This document shows, piece after piece, positions 17,188-27,308 of a stretch of DNA of 64,000 nt (position 1 is the stretch's first letter; each line of letters opens with the position of its first letter). Below the pieces are notes generated by a model. That model worked only from the letters and a program-made list of their open reading frames with translations, did no database searches and had not been told where the DNA came from. The stretch lies in contig NZ_JAKUCN010000002.1 in assembly GCF_022808595.1 (NCBI RefSeq), positions 62,001 through 126,000 on the forward strand, written 5' to 3'. Source of the stretch: Microvirga solisilvae. Lineage in GTDB: Bacteria > Pseudomonadota > Alphaproteobacteria > Rhizobiales > Beijerinckiaceae. The translations under genes and the position numbers were made by a program.

Positions 17188-18363
17188 TCAGAAGGCCGAC
17201 TTGAGCTTGGCGGCGAGGTCGGTGCGCTCCCAGGAGAAGCCGCCATCTGCGTCCGGCTTGCGGCCGAAATGGCCGTAAGCGGAAGTACGCGCATAGATCG
17301 GCTTGTTGAGGCCGAGATGCGTGCGGATGCCGCGCGGGGTGAGGTCCATGGCTTCCATGAGCACGGCCTCGAGCTTGTCCTCGCTCACCTTGCCGGTCTC
17401 GTGCAGGTCCACGTAGATCGACAGGGGCTTCGCCACGCCGATGGCGTAGGAGAGCTGCAGGGTGCAGCGGTCGGCGAGGCCTGCGGCCACCACGTTCTTG
17501 GCAAGGTAGCGGGCAGCATAAGCGGCCGAACGGTCCACCTTGGTCGGGTCCTTGCCCGAGAACGCGCCGCCGCCATGCGGGGCCGCGCCGCCATAGGTAT
17601 CCACGATGATCTTGCGGCCGGTGAGGCCGCAATCGCCGTCGGGGCCGCCGATCACGAACTTGCCGGTGGGATTCACGTGCCAGATGGTCTGGGACGAGAT
17701 CCAGCCTTCCGGCAGGGTCTGGCGGATATAGGGCTCGACGATCTTGCGCACGTCGTCGGAGGACAGGCTCTCGTCAAGGTGCTGCGTGGAGAGAACGATC
17801 TGCGTCGCGGCGACCGGCTTGCCGTTCTCGTAACGAACGGTGACCTGGCTCTTGGCGTCGGGGCCGAGCTTGGCGGCGTCGCCCTGCTTGGCCTTGCGGG
17901 CTGCGGTCAGGTTCTCGAGGATCTTGTGGGCGTAGTAGATCGGCGCCGGCATCAGCTCGGGCGTCTCGTTGCAAGCGTAACCGAACATGATGCCCTGGTC
18001 GCCTGCGCCTTCGTCCTTGTTGCCGGACGCGTCAACGCCCTGGGCGATGTGCGCCGACTGAGCGTGCAGGTAAACGTCAACCTCGGCGTTCTTCCAGTGG
18101 AAGCCTTCCTGCTCGTAGCCGATGTCCTTGATGGCATCGCGGGCGAGCTGGATCACCTTGTCCTTGGTGATGGAAGCAGGGCCGCGCACCTCGCCGGCGA
18201 TGACCACACGGTTGGTGGTGGCGAGCGTCTCGCAGGCAACGCGTGCTTCGGGCTCGGCGGCGAGATAGGCATCAACGACGGCATCGGAGATCCGGTCGCA
18301 AACCTTATCCGGATGGCCTTCGGACACCGACTCGCTGGTGAAGAGATAGCTTGACCGCCGCAC
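17188..18363 (-). CDS. metK: S-adenosylmethionine synthase
   Basis: MetK makes SAM from methionine and ATP. The 391-residue form starts with GTG at 18363, preceded by AAGGA at ideal spacing, giving the N-terminus (M)[19 protein letters not shown]; a TTG 21 bases further upstream lacks such support. Visible signatures are [13 protein letters not shown] (ATP/Mg binding), [12 protein letters not shown] and the P-loop-like [16 protein letters not shown]. The three-domain length matches the family. It is downstream of an XRE regulator and upstream of trmB, the order seen in many Hyphomicrobiales. I examined the leader for a SAM riboswitch and saw none that I could defend. Confidence 0.97.
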   Translation of the reverse strand: MRRSSYLFTSESVSEGHPDKVCDRISDAVVDAYLAAEPEARVACETLATTNRVVIAGEVRGPASITKDKVIQLARDAIKDIGYEQEGFHWKNAEVDVYLHAQSAHIAQGVDASGNKDEGAGDQGIMFGYACNETPELMPAPIYYAHKILENLTAARKAKQGDAAKLGPDAKSQVTVRYENGKPVAATQIVLSTQHLDESLSSDDVRKIVEPYIRQTLPEGWISSQTIWHVNPTGKFVIGGPDGDCGLTGRKIIVDTYGGAAPHGGGAFSGKDPTKVDRSAAYAARYLAKNVVAAGLADRCTLQLSYAIGVAKPLSIYVDLHETGKVSEDKLEAVLMEAMDLTPRGIRTHLGLNKPIYARTSAYGHFGRKPDADGGFSWERTDLAAKLKSAF

Positions 18364-18468
18364 GAGAGAATTCCTTTGAGGCAACAGAAAATCGAGGCTC
18401 GCAAGGATGCGGGCCAGCTTTTCCTGCTCATGCCTCAGGCGGATGGAAAGGTCAAGCGAACGCGTTCT

Positions 18469-18882
18469 TTATGACGAACGTTCCTGCTCGTCCTGGGCGG
18501 CGAGCGAAGCCACGAGCTGGACGATGCTTTTACGGACCTTGGGGTTCTTGATGCTGGTGAAGGTGCGGATGAGCTGCAGGCCTTCAGGGGTCGACATGAC
18601 ATCCGCGATATAGGGGGGAGATTCCTCTTCCGCGAAGCCGGACTCGGCCATGCCGCTCTTGATGCCGTTGAAGAAGAAATGGATGTCCACGCCCAGGATC
18701 TTGGCGATGTCGACGAGGCGGCCGACGCTGATCCGGTTCATCCCCTTTTCATACTTCTGGACTTGCTGGAAGGTAAGGCCAAGCATCTCACCGAGCTTTT
18801 CTTGACTCATGCCAATTGAAATGCGGCGCATGCGAACGCGCGTTCCAATTTCCTTGTCAATAGAGCTAGTCGATTTCTTCAT
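18469..18882 (-). CDS. XRE-family transcriptional regulator (PhrR/PraR-like)
   Basis: A 137-residue regulator with an N-terminal Cro/CI helix-turn-helix at about residues 12-66 (RVRMRRISIGMSQEKLGEML, FQQVQKYEKGMNRISVGRL) and a helical C-terminal half. The combination of domain and place between lnt and metK is shared with the PhrR/PraR group of rhizobial regulators, which affect pH response, symbiosis and surface properties; that identity is inferred from synteny and sequence character. The upstream 50 bases hold a short palindrome-like ACGTTACGT that could be an autoregulatory site. Its stop is about 105 bases before the metK start. Confidence 0.85.
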   Translation of the reverse strand: MKKSTSSIDKEIGTRVRMRRISIGMSQEKLGEMLGLTFQQVQKYEKGMNRISVGRLVDIAKILGVDIHFFFNGIKSGMAESGFAEEESPPYIADVMSTPEGLQLIRTFTSIKNPKVRKSIVQLVASLAAQDEQERSS

Positions 18883-18932
18883 GGCCCCACGCTTTCTTGC
18901 TAAAATTGACGTAACGTAATGGCCTTCTTTTC

Positions 18933-20540
18933 TTATATGAAAGAGGCTCTTTGTTTTCGACGTACAATCAAGGCCATTAAGCAGATCAGAAGCGCGGCCG
19001 TCAAAGAAAAGCTTCTTGTTTTTGAAGAAAGAATTGCCGTTTCTGCAACCGGTAACTTTGCGTCAACAACTCCCTCAACTCCAAGTGGAAGACTATCCAC
19101 AATCCGGCCATAAGAGTCGACGACGGCTGAGATTCCCGTATTCGCCGCACGGACCAACGGCAGACCTTCCTCTACGGAACGTAGGCGGGCCTGCGCGAAG
19201 TGCTGGTACGGGCCGGTCGTCTGCCCGAACCAGCCGTCATTGGTCACGTTGAGGATCAGGCTCGGACGCGGACCTTCGGGCAGGATCTCGCCGGGAAAGA
19301 TCGCTTCGTAGCAAATGGTTGCGGCAATGGCGGGCAATCCGGGAATGGTCAGGGGCTTCCGTTCCTCGGCGGGTTCGAAGCCGCCGGGAATATGCACGAA
19401 CTGGCGCAGGCCCATGGCCCGGATCAGGGCATCCAGGAATTTCGGGACATATTCTCCGAAGGGCACCAGATGCACCTTGTCGTAGGACCCGAGAATGGTG
19501 CCGCGATCGTCGATGACCTGGATCGCGTTGTAGAACTTTCCGACAGCCTCGCCCGGCAGTGGATCGTCCATGCGGGCCGCTCCCGTGATCAGCACGGAGC
19601 CCGGCTCCAGCAGCCCGCCGATCTGCGCCAGCGAGGCAGGATCGCGATGAAGCAGGAACGGGAAGGCTGATTCCGGCCAGATGATGTGGGTGGCGTCCGC
19701 CGCCGTCAGACCGTCGCGGCCGGCGCTTGCGCTGAGAGATAAATAGCGCCGCATGATGGCGTCGCGGTTGCGGGGGTTGAACTTGGCGTCCTGGGGCAGG
19801 TTAGGCTGCATGATCCGCAGGCGCACGTTCTCGACCGTGGCCGAGGGCTGAGAGGGAACACGCCAGAAGCCGAAAGCCGCCATGGCGACGAGAGCCCCCG
19901 CAGCAAGGCCCGGCAAGGTCCATCGCTCGCGCTTCGTGCGACCCGTGAAGATCACGGCCGAGGCCGCACACATGGCGATGGCGATAAAGCAGAGGCCGTA
20001 GAGACCGACGAGCGAGGCGCTCTGCATCAGCCAGAGATTCTGGCCGAGCGCCATGCCGGGATTGTTCCAGGGAAAACCCGTGAAGAGATGACCCCGCAGC
20101 CATTCGCTGACCGAGAGGCCCAAGGCCAGCGCGAAGATGCGCGAGGCATCGGGCAGCCATAACAGGCGCGCGAGAGCAAAGCCGAAGGCGGTGAAGAAGG
20201 CCAGAAGCGCCGGAAGGCCAAGCACGCCGAAGGGCAGAGCCCAGGCGAATTCCTCGGCCTCCACCAGGAAGGCTGCACCGAGCCACCACAAGCCGGCGAC
20301 GAAATAGCCGAAGCCCCAGAACCAGCCGATGAGGGCCGCCGATTTCAGGGGAGCCCAGCGGCCCGGCCCGGCTTTGTTCGTGCCATCGATGAGCCAGACT
20401 GCAGGCGTGAGCGACAGCGCCAATGCTGGGAGGAAGCCGAAAGGCGGCATGGCGAGCGCACCCAGGGCTCCTGCCATGAAGCTCAAGGCCCAACGGCGCC
20501 ATCCTCTCGTGAGGATGACGCGATCGGCAAGCCTCATCAT
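18933..20540 (-). CDS. lnt: Apolipoprotein N-acyltransferase
   Basis: Lnt adds the third acyl chain to the N-terminal cysteine of lipoproteins in the inner membrane. The 535-residue protein has about six N-terminal membrane helices (residues 10-220) and a C-terminal nitrilase-like domain. The catalytic triad can be placed: glutamate in IIWPESAFPF, lysine in SYDKVHLVPFGEYVP, and cysteine in ATICYEAIFPG. A last membrane helix (LTAALLICLMALIV) closes the protein. The start overlaps the corC stop. Adjacent corC and lnt are a standard pair in Alphaproteobacteria. Confidence 0.96.
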   Translation of the reverse strand: MMRLADRVILTRGWRRWALSFMAGALGALAMPPFGFLPALALSLTPAVWLIDGTNKAGPGRWAPLKSAALIGWFWGFGYFVAGLWWLGAAFLVEAEEFAWALPFGVLGLPALLAFFTAFGFALARLLWLPDASRIFALALGLSVSEWLRGHLFTGFPWNNPGMALGQNLWLMQSASLVGLYGLCFIAIAMCAASAVIFTGRTKRERWTLPGLAAGALVAMAAFGFWRVPSQPSATVENVRLRIMQPNLPQDAKFNPRNRDAIMRRYLSLSASAGRDGLTAADATHIIWPESAFPFLLHRDPASLAQIGGLLEPGSVLITGAARMDDPLPGEAVGKFYNAIQVIDDRGTILGSYDKVHLVPFGEYVPKFLDALIRAMGLRQFVHIPGGFEPAEERKPLTIPGLPAIAATICYEAIFPGEILPEGPRPSLILNVTNDGWFGQTTGPYQHFAQARLRSVEEGLPLVRAANTGISAVVDSYGRIVDSLPLGVEGVVDAKLPVAETAILSSKTRSFSLTAALLICLMALIVRRKQRASFI

Positions 20541-21562
20541 TCCGCCGCAGCGCTTTCAGGGCGCGGCGCGGATTTCTCCACCTCGACCTCGGTGGAGGGG
20601 GCGTGCTGAAGAATGCGCAGGCGCTTCACGCGGCGTGGATCGGCATCCAGCACCTCGAATTCGAGACCCTTCGGCCCTTCGATCACCTCGCTGCGCGAGG
20701 GCACGCGGCCGGCGAGCGTCACGATGAAGCCGCCGATGGTGTCGATATCCTCGGCCCCTTCCTCGTCGGAGAGGTCGACGCCGAGCGTCTCCGTCACCTC
20801 TTCGAGGCTGGCCCTGGCATCGGCGATGTAGGTGCCGTCGGCCGCCTTCGTGACGGTGACTTCTTCGTCCTCGTCATGCTCGTCCTCGATGTCGCCCACA
20901 ACCATCTCCACGAGGTCCTCGATGGAGACGAGGCCGTCCGTGCCGCCATATTCGTCGATCACGAGGGCCATATGGGTGCGGGTCGCCTGCATGCGCACCA
21001 GCAGGTCGATGGCGGGCATGGAGCGCGGCACGAAGAGCACAGGGCGCAGGATGTTGGCGGAAGCCAGCGTCATGGACAGGTCGATCTGCCCGAGGCTCGG
21101 CGGAGGCGTGTCGTCGCTCGAACCGCCCTCGGAGACGCCGCTATCGGCGCGCATGGCGATGAAATCGAGGAAATCCCGGATGTGGACCATGCCCTTCGGG
21201 TCGTCGAGGGTCTCGCCATAGACCGGCAGGCGGGAATGGCCCGCCGTGCGGAAGAGGTTCAGGAGCTCGCCGAGATTGGTATCGGCCGCCACGGCCACGA
21301 TGTCGGCGCGGGGCACCATCACGTCCTCCACCCGGATACGGTGGAAGGAGAGCACGTTCTTGAGCATCGCCCTTTCCTGGGGCGAGAAGTCCGTGTCCTC
21401 GACGGAGGTTTCCTCGAGGGCGTCCTCGAGATCGTGGCGGATGGAATCGCGGGGTTTCAGGCCCAACCGGATCAGCACCCGGTCGTACCAATGGTCGCGT
21501 GTGTCGTCTGTTTCGGTGAGAGTTCGAACAGAGCGGTCGTTACGACTTCGATCTTCGTTCAT
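20537..21562 (-). CDS. corC: CorC/HlyC-type CBS domain protein
   Basis: A 341-residue cytoplasmic protein with a tandem CBS pair at about residues 80-215 (MVPRADIVAVAADTNLGELLNLF, FVPRSMPAIDLLVRMQATR, VIDEYGGTDGLVSIEDLVE) and a C-terminal CorC/HlyC transporter-associated domain (about 235-320). The family is linked to magnesium and cobalt homeostasis; despite the name hemolysin C it is not a haemolysin. It lacks the DUF21 membrane domain found in longer relatives. An insertion of about 20 residues (SEGGSSDDTPPPSLGQ) separates the two CBS motifs. It is followed directly by lnt and preceded, after a repeat-rich spacer, by ybeY-phoH. Confidence 0.93.
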   Translation of the reverse strand: MNEDRSRNDRSVRTLTETDDTRDHWYDRVLIRLGLKPRDSIRHDLEDALEETSVEDTDFSPQERAMLKNVLSFHRIRVEDVMVPRADIVAVAADTNLGELLNLFRTAGHSRLPVYGETLDDPKGMVHIRDFLDFIAMRADSGVSEGGSSDDTPPPSLGQIDLSMTLASANILRPVLFVPRSMPAIDLLVRMQATRTHMALVIDEYGGTDGLVSIEDLVEMVVGDIEDEHDEDEEVTVTKAADGTYIADARASLEEVTETLGVDLSDEEGAEDIDTIGGFIVTLAGRVPSRSEVIEGPKGLEFEVLDADPRRVKRLRILQHAPSTEVEVEKSAPRPESAAAE

Positions 21563-21583
21563 ATCTTTTGAGTTTCAGCCTCA

Positions 21584-21697
21584 GCATCGGGCCCAAAAGT
21601 GGTTCCCACTTTTGGGAATCGACCCGATGCGTTTCTTCCTGTCTTAAGCGCATCGTCTAGAGCGGAAAACCGGAATCCACTTTTCCGCACGATGCGC
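21584..21697. repeat. Two palindromic intergenic repeats (REP-like)
   Basis: Two adjacent imperfect palindromes fill the ybeY-corC spacer. The first (21584-21630) has outer arms GCATCGGG/CCCGATGC and an inner stem CCCAAAAGTGG/CCACTTTTGGG. The second (21648-21697) has outer arms GCGCATCGT/ACGATGCGC and inner GCGGAAAA/TTTTCCGC. Related copies lie at 28021-28064 and 36582-36623. They resemble the widespread GCAT...GGAAAAGTGGATTCCGG palindromes of Hyphomicrobiales. Confidence 0.85.
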
Positions 21698-21710
21698 TGC
21701 CGTTTTGCGT

Positions 21711-22187
21711 TCAGGCTGCCATATCGCGATAGGGATCGGCGATGCCAAGAGTGGCCAGCGCCTTCACCTCGAGAGCTTCCATGATTTCCGCCTCCGCCTC
21801 GACCTCGTGGTCGTAGCCGAGAAGATGCAGGACACCATGGACGATCAAATGGGCGAAATGATGCGCCAACTCCTTGGATTCCTCCTCGGATTCGCGCACC
21901 AGCGTCTCATAGGCTAAAGCAATATCGCCCAAATAGCGAGGCCCTGTTGCTCCGGGCTGCTCGGGAGACGGGAAGGACAGCACATTGGTGGGCTTGTCCT
22001 TGTTGCGCCAGGTGCGGTTCAGCTCCTGGATCTGGGCGTCGTCGGCCAGCATGACGCTTGCCTCGAACGCGCCCGCAGCCTCGTAGGTGACCGCGAGGGC
22101 GGCTGAAGCCGCCTTCTGGGCGAGGGCCTCCACATCCGGGATGGTTTCCCAGTCGCCCGCCTCGATCATGATATCGAGCTCGATCAC
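21711..22187 (-). CDS. ybeY: Endoribonuclease YbeY
   Basis: YbeY is a zinc-dependent endoribonuclease involved in 16S rRNA 3'-end maturation and 70S quality control. The 158-residue protein carries the signature H-x3-H-x5-H as HGVLHLLGYDH at about residues 120-130 and the conserved RTWRNKDKPTNVLSFP segment. It starts with GTG and overlaps the phoH stop by four bases (GTGA), so it is coupled to phoH. phoH-ybeY-corC-lnt is a conserved rRNA maturation/envelope cluster. Confidence 0.95.
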   Translation of the reverse strand: MIELDIMIEAGDWETIPDVEALAQKAASAALAVTYEAAGAFEASVMLADDAQIQELNRTWRNKDKPTNVLSFPSPEQPGATGPRYLGDIALAYETLVRESEEESKELAHHFAHLIVHGVLHLLGYDHEVEAEAEIMEALEVKALATLGIADPYRDMAA

Positions 22188-23278
22188 GGCCTTTGGTTCC
22201 GTTCGCGGTAGGAGGGCTCCTGCGGCGGGTTGTTGCGGAAATCGGTGTCGTAGGCCGCCACGATGCGGCGCACGAGATCGTGGCGCACCACGTCCGCCTC
22301 CTTGAAGGTCACGCGGGTAATGCCCTCGACCCCGTTCAGGATGCGCACGGCTTCCACGAGGCCGGATTTCTGGCCCGGCGGCAGGTCGATCTGCGTCGGA
22401 TCGCCGGTGATGATCATGCGCGAGCCTTCGCCGAGGCGGGTGAGGAACATCTTCATCTGCATGGTGGTCGTGTTCTGGGCCTCGTCCAGCAGCACGAGCG
22501 CGTTGGTGAGCGTGCGTCCGCGCATGAAGGCGAGCGGCGCGATCTCGATCATGCCCGTCTGCAGGCCGCGATCCACATGGCGCGCTTCCATGAAGTCGTA
22601 GAGCGCGTCATAGATGGGACGAAGATAGGGATCGACCTTCTCGCGCATGTCGCCGGGCAGGAAGCCCAGGCGCTCGCCGGCTTCGACGGCCGGCCGCGAG
22701 ATGATGAGGCGGTCCACCTGCCCCGCTTCCAGAAGCGACACGGCATAGCCCACGGCGAGCCAGGTCTTGCCGGTACCGGCGGGGCCTTCCGCGAAGACAA
22801 GCTCGTTCTGCTTGAGGGCCTTGATGTAGTCGTTCTGGGCCGCATTGCGGGCGCGCACGGGGCCGCGCTTGCGGGTGGCGATATGGTCGAAGGCGGAAAG
22901 GCCGGGGGCAGGCGCTTCCTCGGGCGAGAACAGTGAGCCTTGCAGAGTGGCCTCCTGGATTGTGCCGTCCACGTCACCTGGGCTGAGGGCGGCACCCTGG
23001 CGGGCGCGGTCATAGAGCCCTTCCAGAACGCGCCGCGCCATTTCGGAGGATTCCGGCGTGCCTTTCACGGTCACCCGGTTACCGTTGGCGACGGCGGCCA
23101 CGTTCAGGCGGCGCTCGAGATGCGCGAGGTTCTGGTCGTATTGCCCGAAAACAAGGCTGGCGAGGCGGTTGTCGTCGAAGGTGAGGATGATTTCGGCCTC
23201 TTCCTCGACGCCAGGATGTGAAGTGCTGGGGGATCTGCCCTTTTGCGCTCGTGCGGTCGCGTTGTCCGCTGGCCTCAA
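22184..23278 (-). CDS. phoH: PhoH-like ATPase
   Basis: A 364-residue PhoH family ATPase, probably acting in RNA metabolism with its neighbour YbeY. It has an N-terminal KH-like/PhoH extension (IILTFDDNRLASLVFGQYDQN) and the ATPase core with Walker A EGPAGTGKTWLA at about residues 165-176, Walker B region ALVLLDEAQN, and the family motif SRMIITGDPTQIDLP. The start appears to be TTG at 23278 with AAGGAGAGG upstream. miaB lies 63 bases upstream on the same strand. Confidence 0.94.
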   Translation of the reverse strand: MRPADNATARAQKGRSPSTSHPGVEEEAEIILTFDDNRLASLVFGQYDQNLAHLERRLNVAAVANGNRVTVKGTPESSEMARRVLEGLYDRARQGAALSPGDVDGTIQEATLQGSLFSPEEAPAPGLSAFDHIATRKRGPVRARNAAQNDYIKALKQNELVFAEGPAGTGKTWLAVGYAVSLLEAGQVDRLIISRPAVEAGERLGFLPGDMREKVDPYLRPIYDALYDFMEARHVDRGLQTGMIEIAPLAFMRGRTLTNALVLLDEAQNTTTMQMKMFLTRLGEGSRMIITGDPTQIDLPPGQKSGLVEAVRILNGVEGITRVTFKEADVVRHDLVRRIVAAYDTDFRNNPPQEPSYRERNQRP

Positions 23279-23341
23279 ATGCCTCTCCTTTGTGGTCGCG
23301 GCAGGATTGCCGCGAAGGAAACTCTTCAGAGCGGAGAAGGT

Positions 23342-24700
<1,359 letters not shown>

Positions 24701-24786
24701 GAGATCGGCCTGTCTGCTTGTGTCGTAAAAGATCAGGCCGCCCTTTTAAGCCTTTTGGGCTCTCAAGAGAATAGCGGCCGTTTGGC

Positions 24787-25470
24787 TCAATCGCGGAAGG
24801 CGCCCTCGACCGGCGCGGACAAGGCCCGGTCCGCCTCCAGGATCTCTTCGACGACCCGTGCGAAAGCCGGGCGCTCAGAGAGCCGCGCATACCAAGCGGC
24901 GAGAGCGGGGTGCGCCTTAAGGGAGGCTCCCGCGAGACGACGTGTCCAGAACACGCTCATGAAGACCGCGATATCCGCAGCCGAGAAGGCTCCGCAGAGA
25001 TAATCCTTGCCCTGAAGCTTGCCGTCGAGATCGGCGAAGTGCTCCGCGAGAGCGCCCTCGGCTTCGCGGGCTTTGGCTTCCTTCGCGTTCCAGACTTCCA
25101 GGTCGGCGGGCTTCGGCTCCGTGCGATGCATCAAGGGGCGTAGCGAGGCCAGCATAATCTCGTCGGCGAAGACATCGAGAAGGCGGCAGCGGGCCCGATC
25201 GGCGGGCGTCTGCGGAAAAAGCGGAGAGGCCGGATAGTCATCCTCCAGATATTCCAGGATCACGGTGGAATCGTAGATCGCCAGTTCCCCATCCATCAGA
25301 ACCGGAACCTGACCCTTGGGATTGGCCTTCAGCACCTCCGGATCCTTCGGGCTGTAGCCCTTCGTCTGGCTGAACGGCACCAGGGTGCGCTCGAAGGAAA
25401 GACCCTTCTCGTGAAGGGCGATCTCGACCTTGCGGGAGAAGAGGCTGACCGGGCCAGAATAGAGCTTCAT
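24787..25470 (-). CDS. Glutathione S-transferase family protein
   Basis: A 227-residue cytosolic GST. The thioredoxin-like N-terminal domain begins MKLYSGPVSLFSRKVEIALHE and contains NPKGQVPVL with the cis-proline and the glutathione-binding YDSTVILEYLEDDYP. The C-terminal helical domain follows from about residue 90. The active-site position near residue 11-13 holds serine, as in many bacterial and zeta/beta-like enzymes. The substrate is unknown. It lies in a run of minus-strand genes between the acyltransferase and miaB and probably has its own promoter, as gaps of about 75-85 bases separate it from both. Confidence 0.92.
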   Translation of the reverse strand: MKLYSGPVSLFSRKVEIALHEKGLSFERTLVPFSQTKGYSPKDPEVLKANPKGQVPVLMDGELAIYDSTVILEYLEDDYPASPLFPQTPADRARCRLLDVFADEIMLASLRPLMHRTEPKPADLEVWNAKEAKAREAEGALAEHFADLDGKLQGKDYLCGAFSAADIAVFMSVFWTRRLAGASLKAHPALAAWYARLSERPAFARVVEEILEADRALSAPVEGAFRD

Positions 25471-25546
25471 CGTCGATCCTTCAGGAAATTTCAGGCAGGC
25501 AGGAGATCAGAAATTTTCGGCGAAGTCAGCAGCCGGCAAGTGCTTG

Positions 25547-26317
25547 TCACGCTGCCTTCTTCAACGCTTGGCGTACGGAGTTTTCGGCAGCGGCCGTTGC
25601 TTCCTTGCGGTTGCCGTTGAACGGGATCGGCTCGCCCCAGGTCACCACCACGTCGATGGGATGGCCTTCGAGAAAAAGCTTCAGATGGGGTGCGAGATCC
25701 ATATCGCCGTACCAGGCGATGAAAGGACGGTCGCGCCGCGTGATCGGCAGGCCGTTGCGGCGCGTGTAGGTGATCGCAAGCGGCTGCAGGAAAACCTGCT
25801 CGACGCTGTCATGCATGAGGGCTGCCTGCGCGCCGCCGACGAGAGACGAGCGGAACGGCAGGAGCCGGTTGCCGTCGCTGGTGGTGCCTTCGGCAAACAG
25901 CACGATGACTTCGCCCTTCACGAGGCGATGAGCGAGCGCGTCGTTGACTTCCGCCGTCGCCTTGCGGCGCTGCCTGTCGATGAACACCGAGCGCTGGAGT
26001 TTCGCGAACAGGCCCACCACCGGCCAGTTCTCGATTTCGGATTTCGCGATGAAGGAGAGCGGATGCGTCGAGCCGATGACGGGAATGTCGAGCCAGGACA
26101 CGTGATTGGCGACGACGAGCGTCGGCGCGTCGCCGGGCGGCGTGCCCTTCTCGATCACACGTACGTTGAAGAGCGTGAGCAGGATGCGATGAAACGCAAC
26201 CGGCAGATGATGGATGAGCGACCAATTAAAGCGCATGCCGATCATCTGCAGCGGAATGAGCACAAGGCTCGCCAGCGCCAGCACGAGAAGCTTCAGGACA
26301 ACGACGGGATTCGTCAC
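25547..26317 (-). CDS. 1-acyl-sn-glycerol-3-phosphate acyltransferase-like (PlsC family)
   Basis: A 256-residue membrane-bound acyltransferase. One N-terminal hydrophobic segment (residues 5-27) is followed by the PlsC motifs: NHVSWLD (catalytic His/Asp) near residue 72-78, FIDRQRR, and LFAEGTTSDGNRLLPF near 140-155. It could acylate lysophosphatidate or, as some alphaproteobacterial relatives do, ornithine lipid or another lysolipid precursor; sequence alone does not separate these. The GTG start overlaps the fur stop by four bases, so fur and this gene are co-transcribed. Confidence 0.9.
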   Translation of the reverse strand: MTNPVVVLKLLVLALASLVLIPLQMIGMRFNWSLIHHLPVAFHRILLTLFNVRVIEKGTPPGDAPTLVVANHVSWLDIPVIGSTHPLSFIAKSEIENWPVVGLFAKLQRSVFIDRQRRKATAEVNDALAHRLVKGEVIVLFAEGTTSDGNRLLPFRSSLVGGAQAALMHDSVEQVFLQPLAITYTRRNGLPITRRDRPFIAWYGDMDLAPHLKLFLEGHPIDVVVTWGEPIPFNGNRKEATAAAENSVRQALKKAA

Positions 26318-26769
26318 GCATCGTCCTTGTCGAGCGGCACCGCGTAGAGTTCGAGTCGGTGGTAGACCACCTTGTAGCCGAGACGCTTGGCGATTGCGGT
26401 TTGCAGTGCCTCGATCTCGTCCGAATGGAATTCGATCACGTCGCCGGTCTCGAGATTGATGAGATGGTCGTGATGCTCGCGGGCCGCCTGCTCGTAGCGG
26501 GAGCGCCCGTCGCGGAAATCGAGCCGCTCCAAAATTCCTTCCGTCTCGAAGAGTTTGACGGTGCGATAGACGGTCGAAAGCGAGATGCGGTCGTCCACAT
26601 CCACCGCGCGCCGGTGCAGTTCCACCACGTCGGGATGGTCGGCGGCATCGTCGAGAATCTGCGCGATGATCTTCCGCTGGCCCGTCATGCGCAGACCCTT
26701 GTCGCGGCAGGCGCGCTCGATGGCGCCTGGGCGACGGGATTTTCCGGTGCTGGTGGTCCGTGCTGACAA
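26314..26769 (-). CDS. Fur family regulator (Fur/Mur group)
   Basis: A 151-residue Fur-type metalloregulator. The winged helix occupies about residues 15-85 (RMTGQRKIIAQIL, SLSTVYRTVKLFE), followed by the metal-sensing dimerisation domain with YEQAAREHHDHLI and GDVIEFHSDEIE. There is no C-terminal CxxC pair. In rhizobia such proteins are often manganese-responsive (Mur) while iron is handled by Irr and RirA; Irr is present at 38833, so this one may be Mur. That is inference. The only available upstream start codon is TTG at 26769. Confidence 0.9.
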   Translation of the reverse strand: MSARTTSTGKSRRPGAIERACRDKGLRMTGQRKIIAQILDDAADHPDVVELHRRAVDVDDRISLSTVYRTVKLFETEGILERLDFRDGRSRYEQAAREHHDHLINLETGDVIEFHSDEIEALQTAIAKRLGYKVVYHRLELYAVPLDKDDA

Positions 26770-26822
26770 CGCTGAAAAACCTGATTTCCGCGGAAGGTTA
26801 TAAGCAAGTTGGATGGAAGGGG

Positions 26823-27308
26823 CTATAGCCCAAGCGCCATGGTGATCGCCGCCACCCGGCTGCCGTCGGCCTTCTGGTAATAGCCTTCGCGCCGTCCGCT
26901 CTCCTTGAAACCGAAGCGCCGGTAGAGGGCGATGGCGGGCTTGTTGCCCTCCTCGACCTCCAGATGCACATGGCGGACGCCGCGCCGGGACAGCTCGTCC
27001 AGATGCCGTTCAAGCAGAGGAATCGACAGCCCCTTGCCGCGAACGTCCTGGGCGATGGCGACGGTGAGGATCTCGGCTTCGTCCAGGACGATGCGCGAGA
27101 GCACGAAGCCCGAGGGTTTCGCGGCGGTCCCGAGAAAAAGCCCGTCTCCCACGACGCCGCGCTCAGAGAGGAGGCGCTCGAAATCCAGCGTGCTCCAGGG
27201 CCGTGCGAAGGAGGCCGCGTGGATCGCGGCCAGGCGGGATGCGGCCTCGCTCCCGAGAGGATCGATCCGGGGGCCGCCCGGCTTCTTGAACAGATCGAAG
27301 AAGCTCAT
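26823..27308 (-). CDS. rimI: Ribosomal protein S18-alanine N-acetyltransferase RimI
   Basis: A 161-residue GNAT acetyltransferase. The acetyl-CoA motif is visible as AIAQDVRGKGLSIPLLERHL at about residues 84-103, followed by LEVEEGNKPAIALYRRFGF, a close match to the RimI pattern. Its start overlaps tsaB by four bases; the tsaB-rimI pair is typical. RimI acetylates the N-terminus of ribosomal protein S18, though some homologues act on other proteins. Confidence 0.92.
   Translation of the reverse strand: MSFFDLFKKPGGPRIDPLGSEAASRLAAIHAASFARPWSTLDFERLLSERGVVGDGLFLGTAAKPSGFVLSRIVLDEAEILTVAIAQDVRGKGLSIPLLERHLDELSRRGVRHVHLEVEEGNKPAIALYRRFGFKESGRREGYYQKADGSRVAAITMALGL

Noticed and set aside
18364..18468. 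Possible SAM riboswitch in the metK leader.
   Set aside because: The leader is short and I could not find the conserved pseudoknot or core sequence of SAM-II or related classes.
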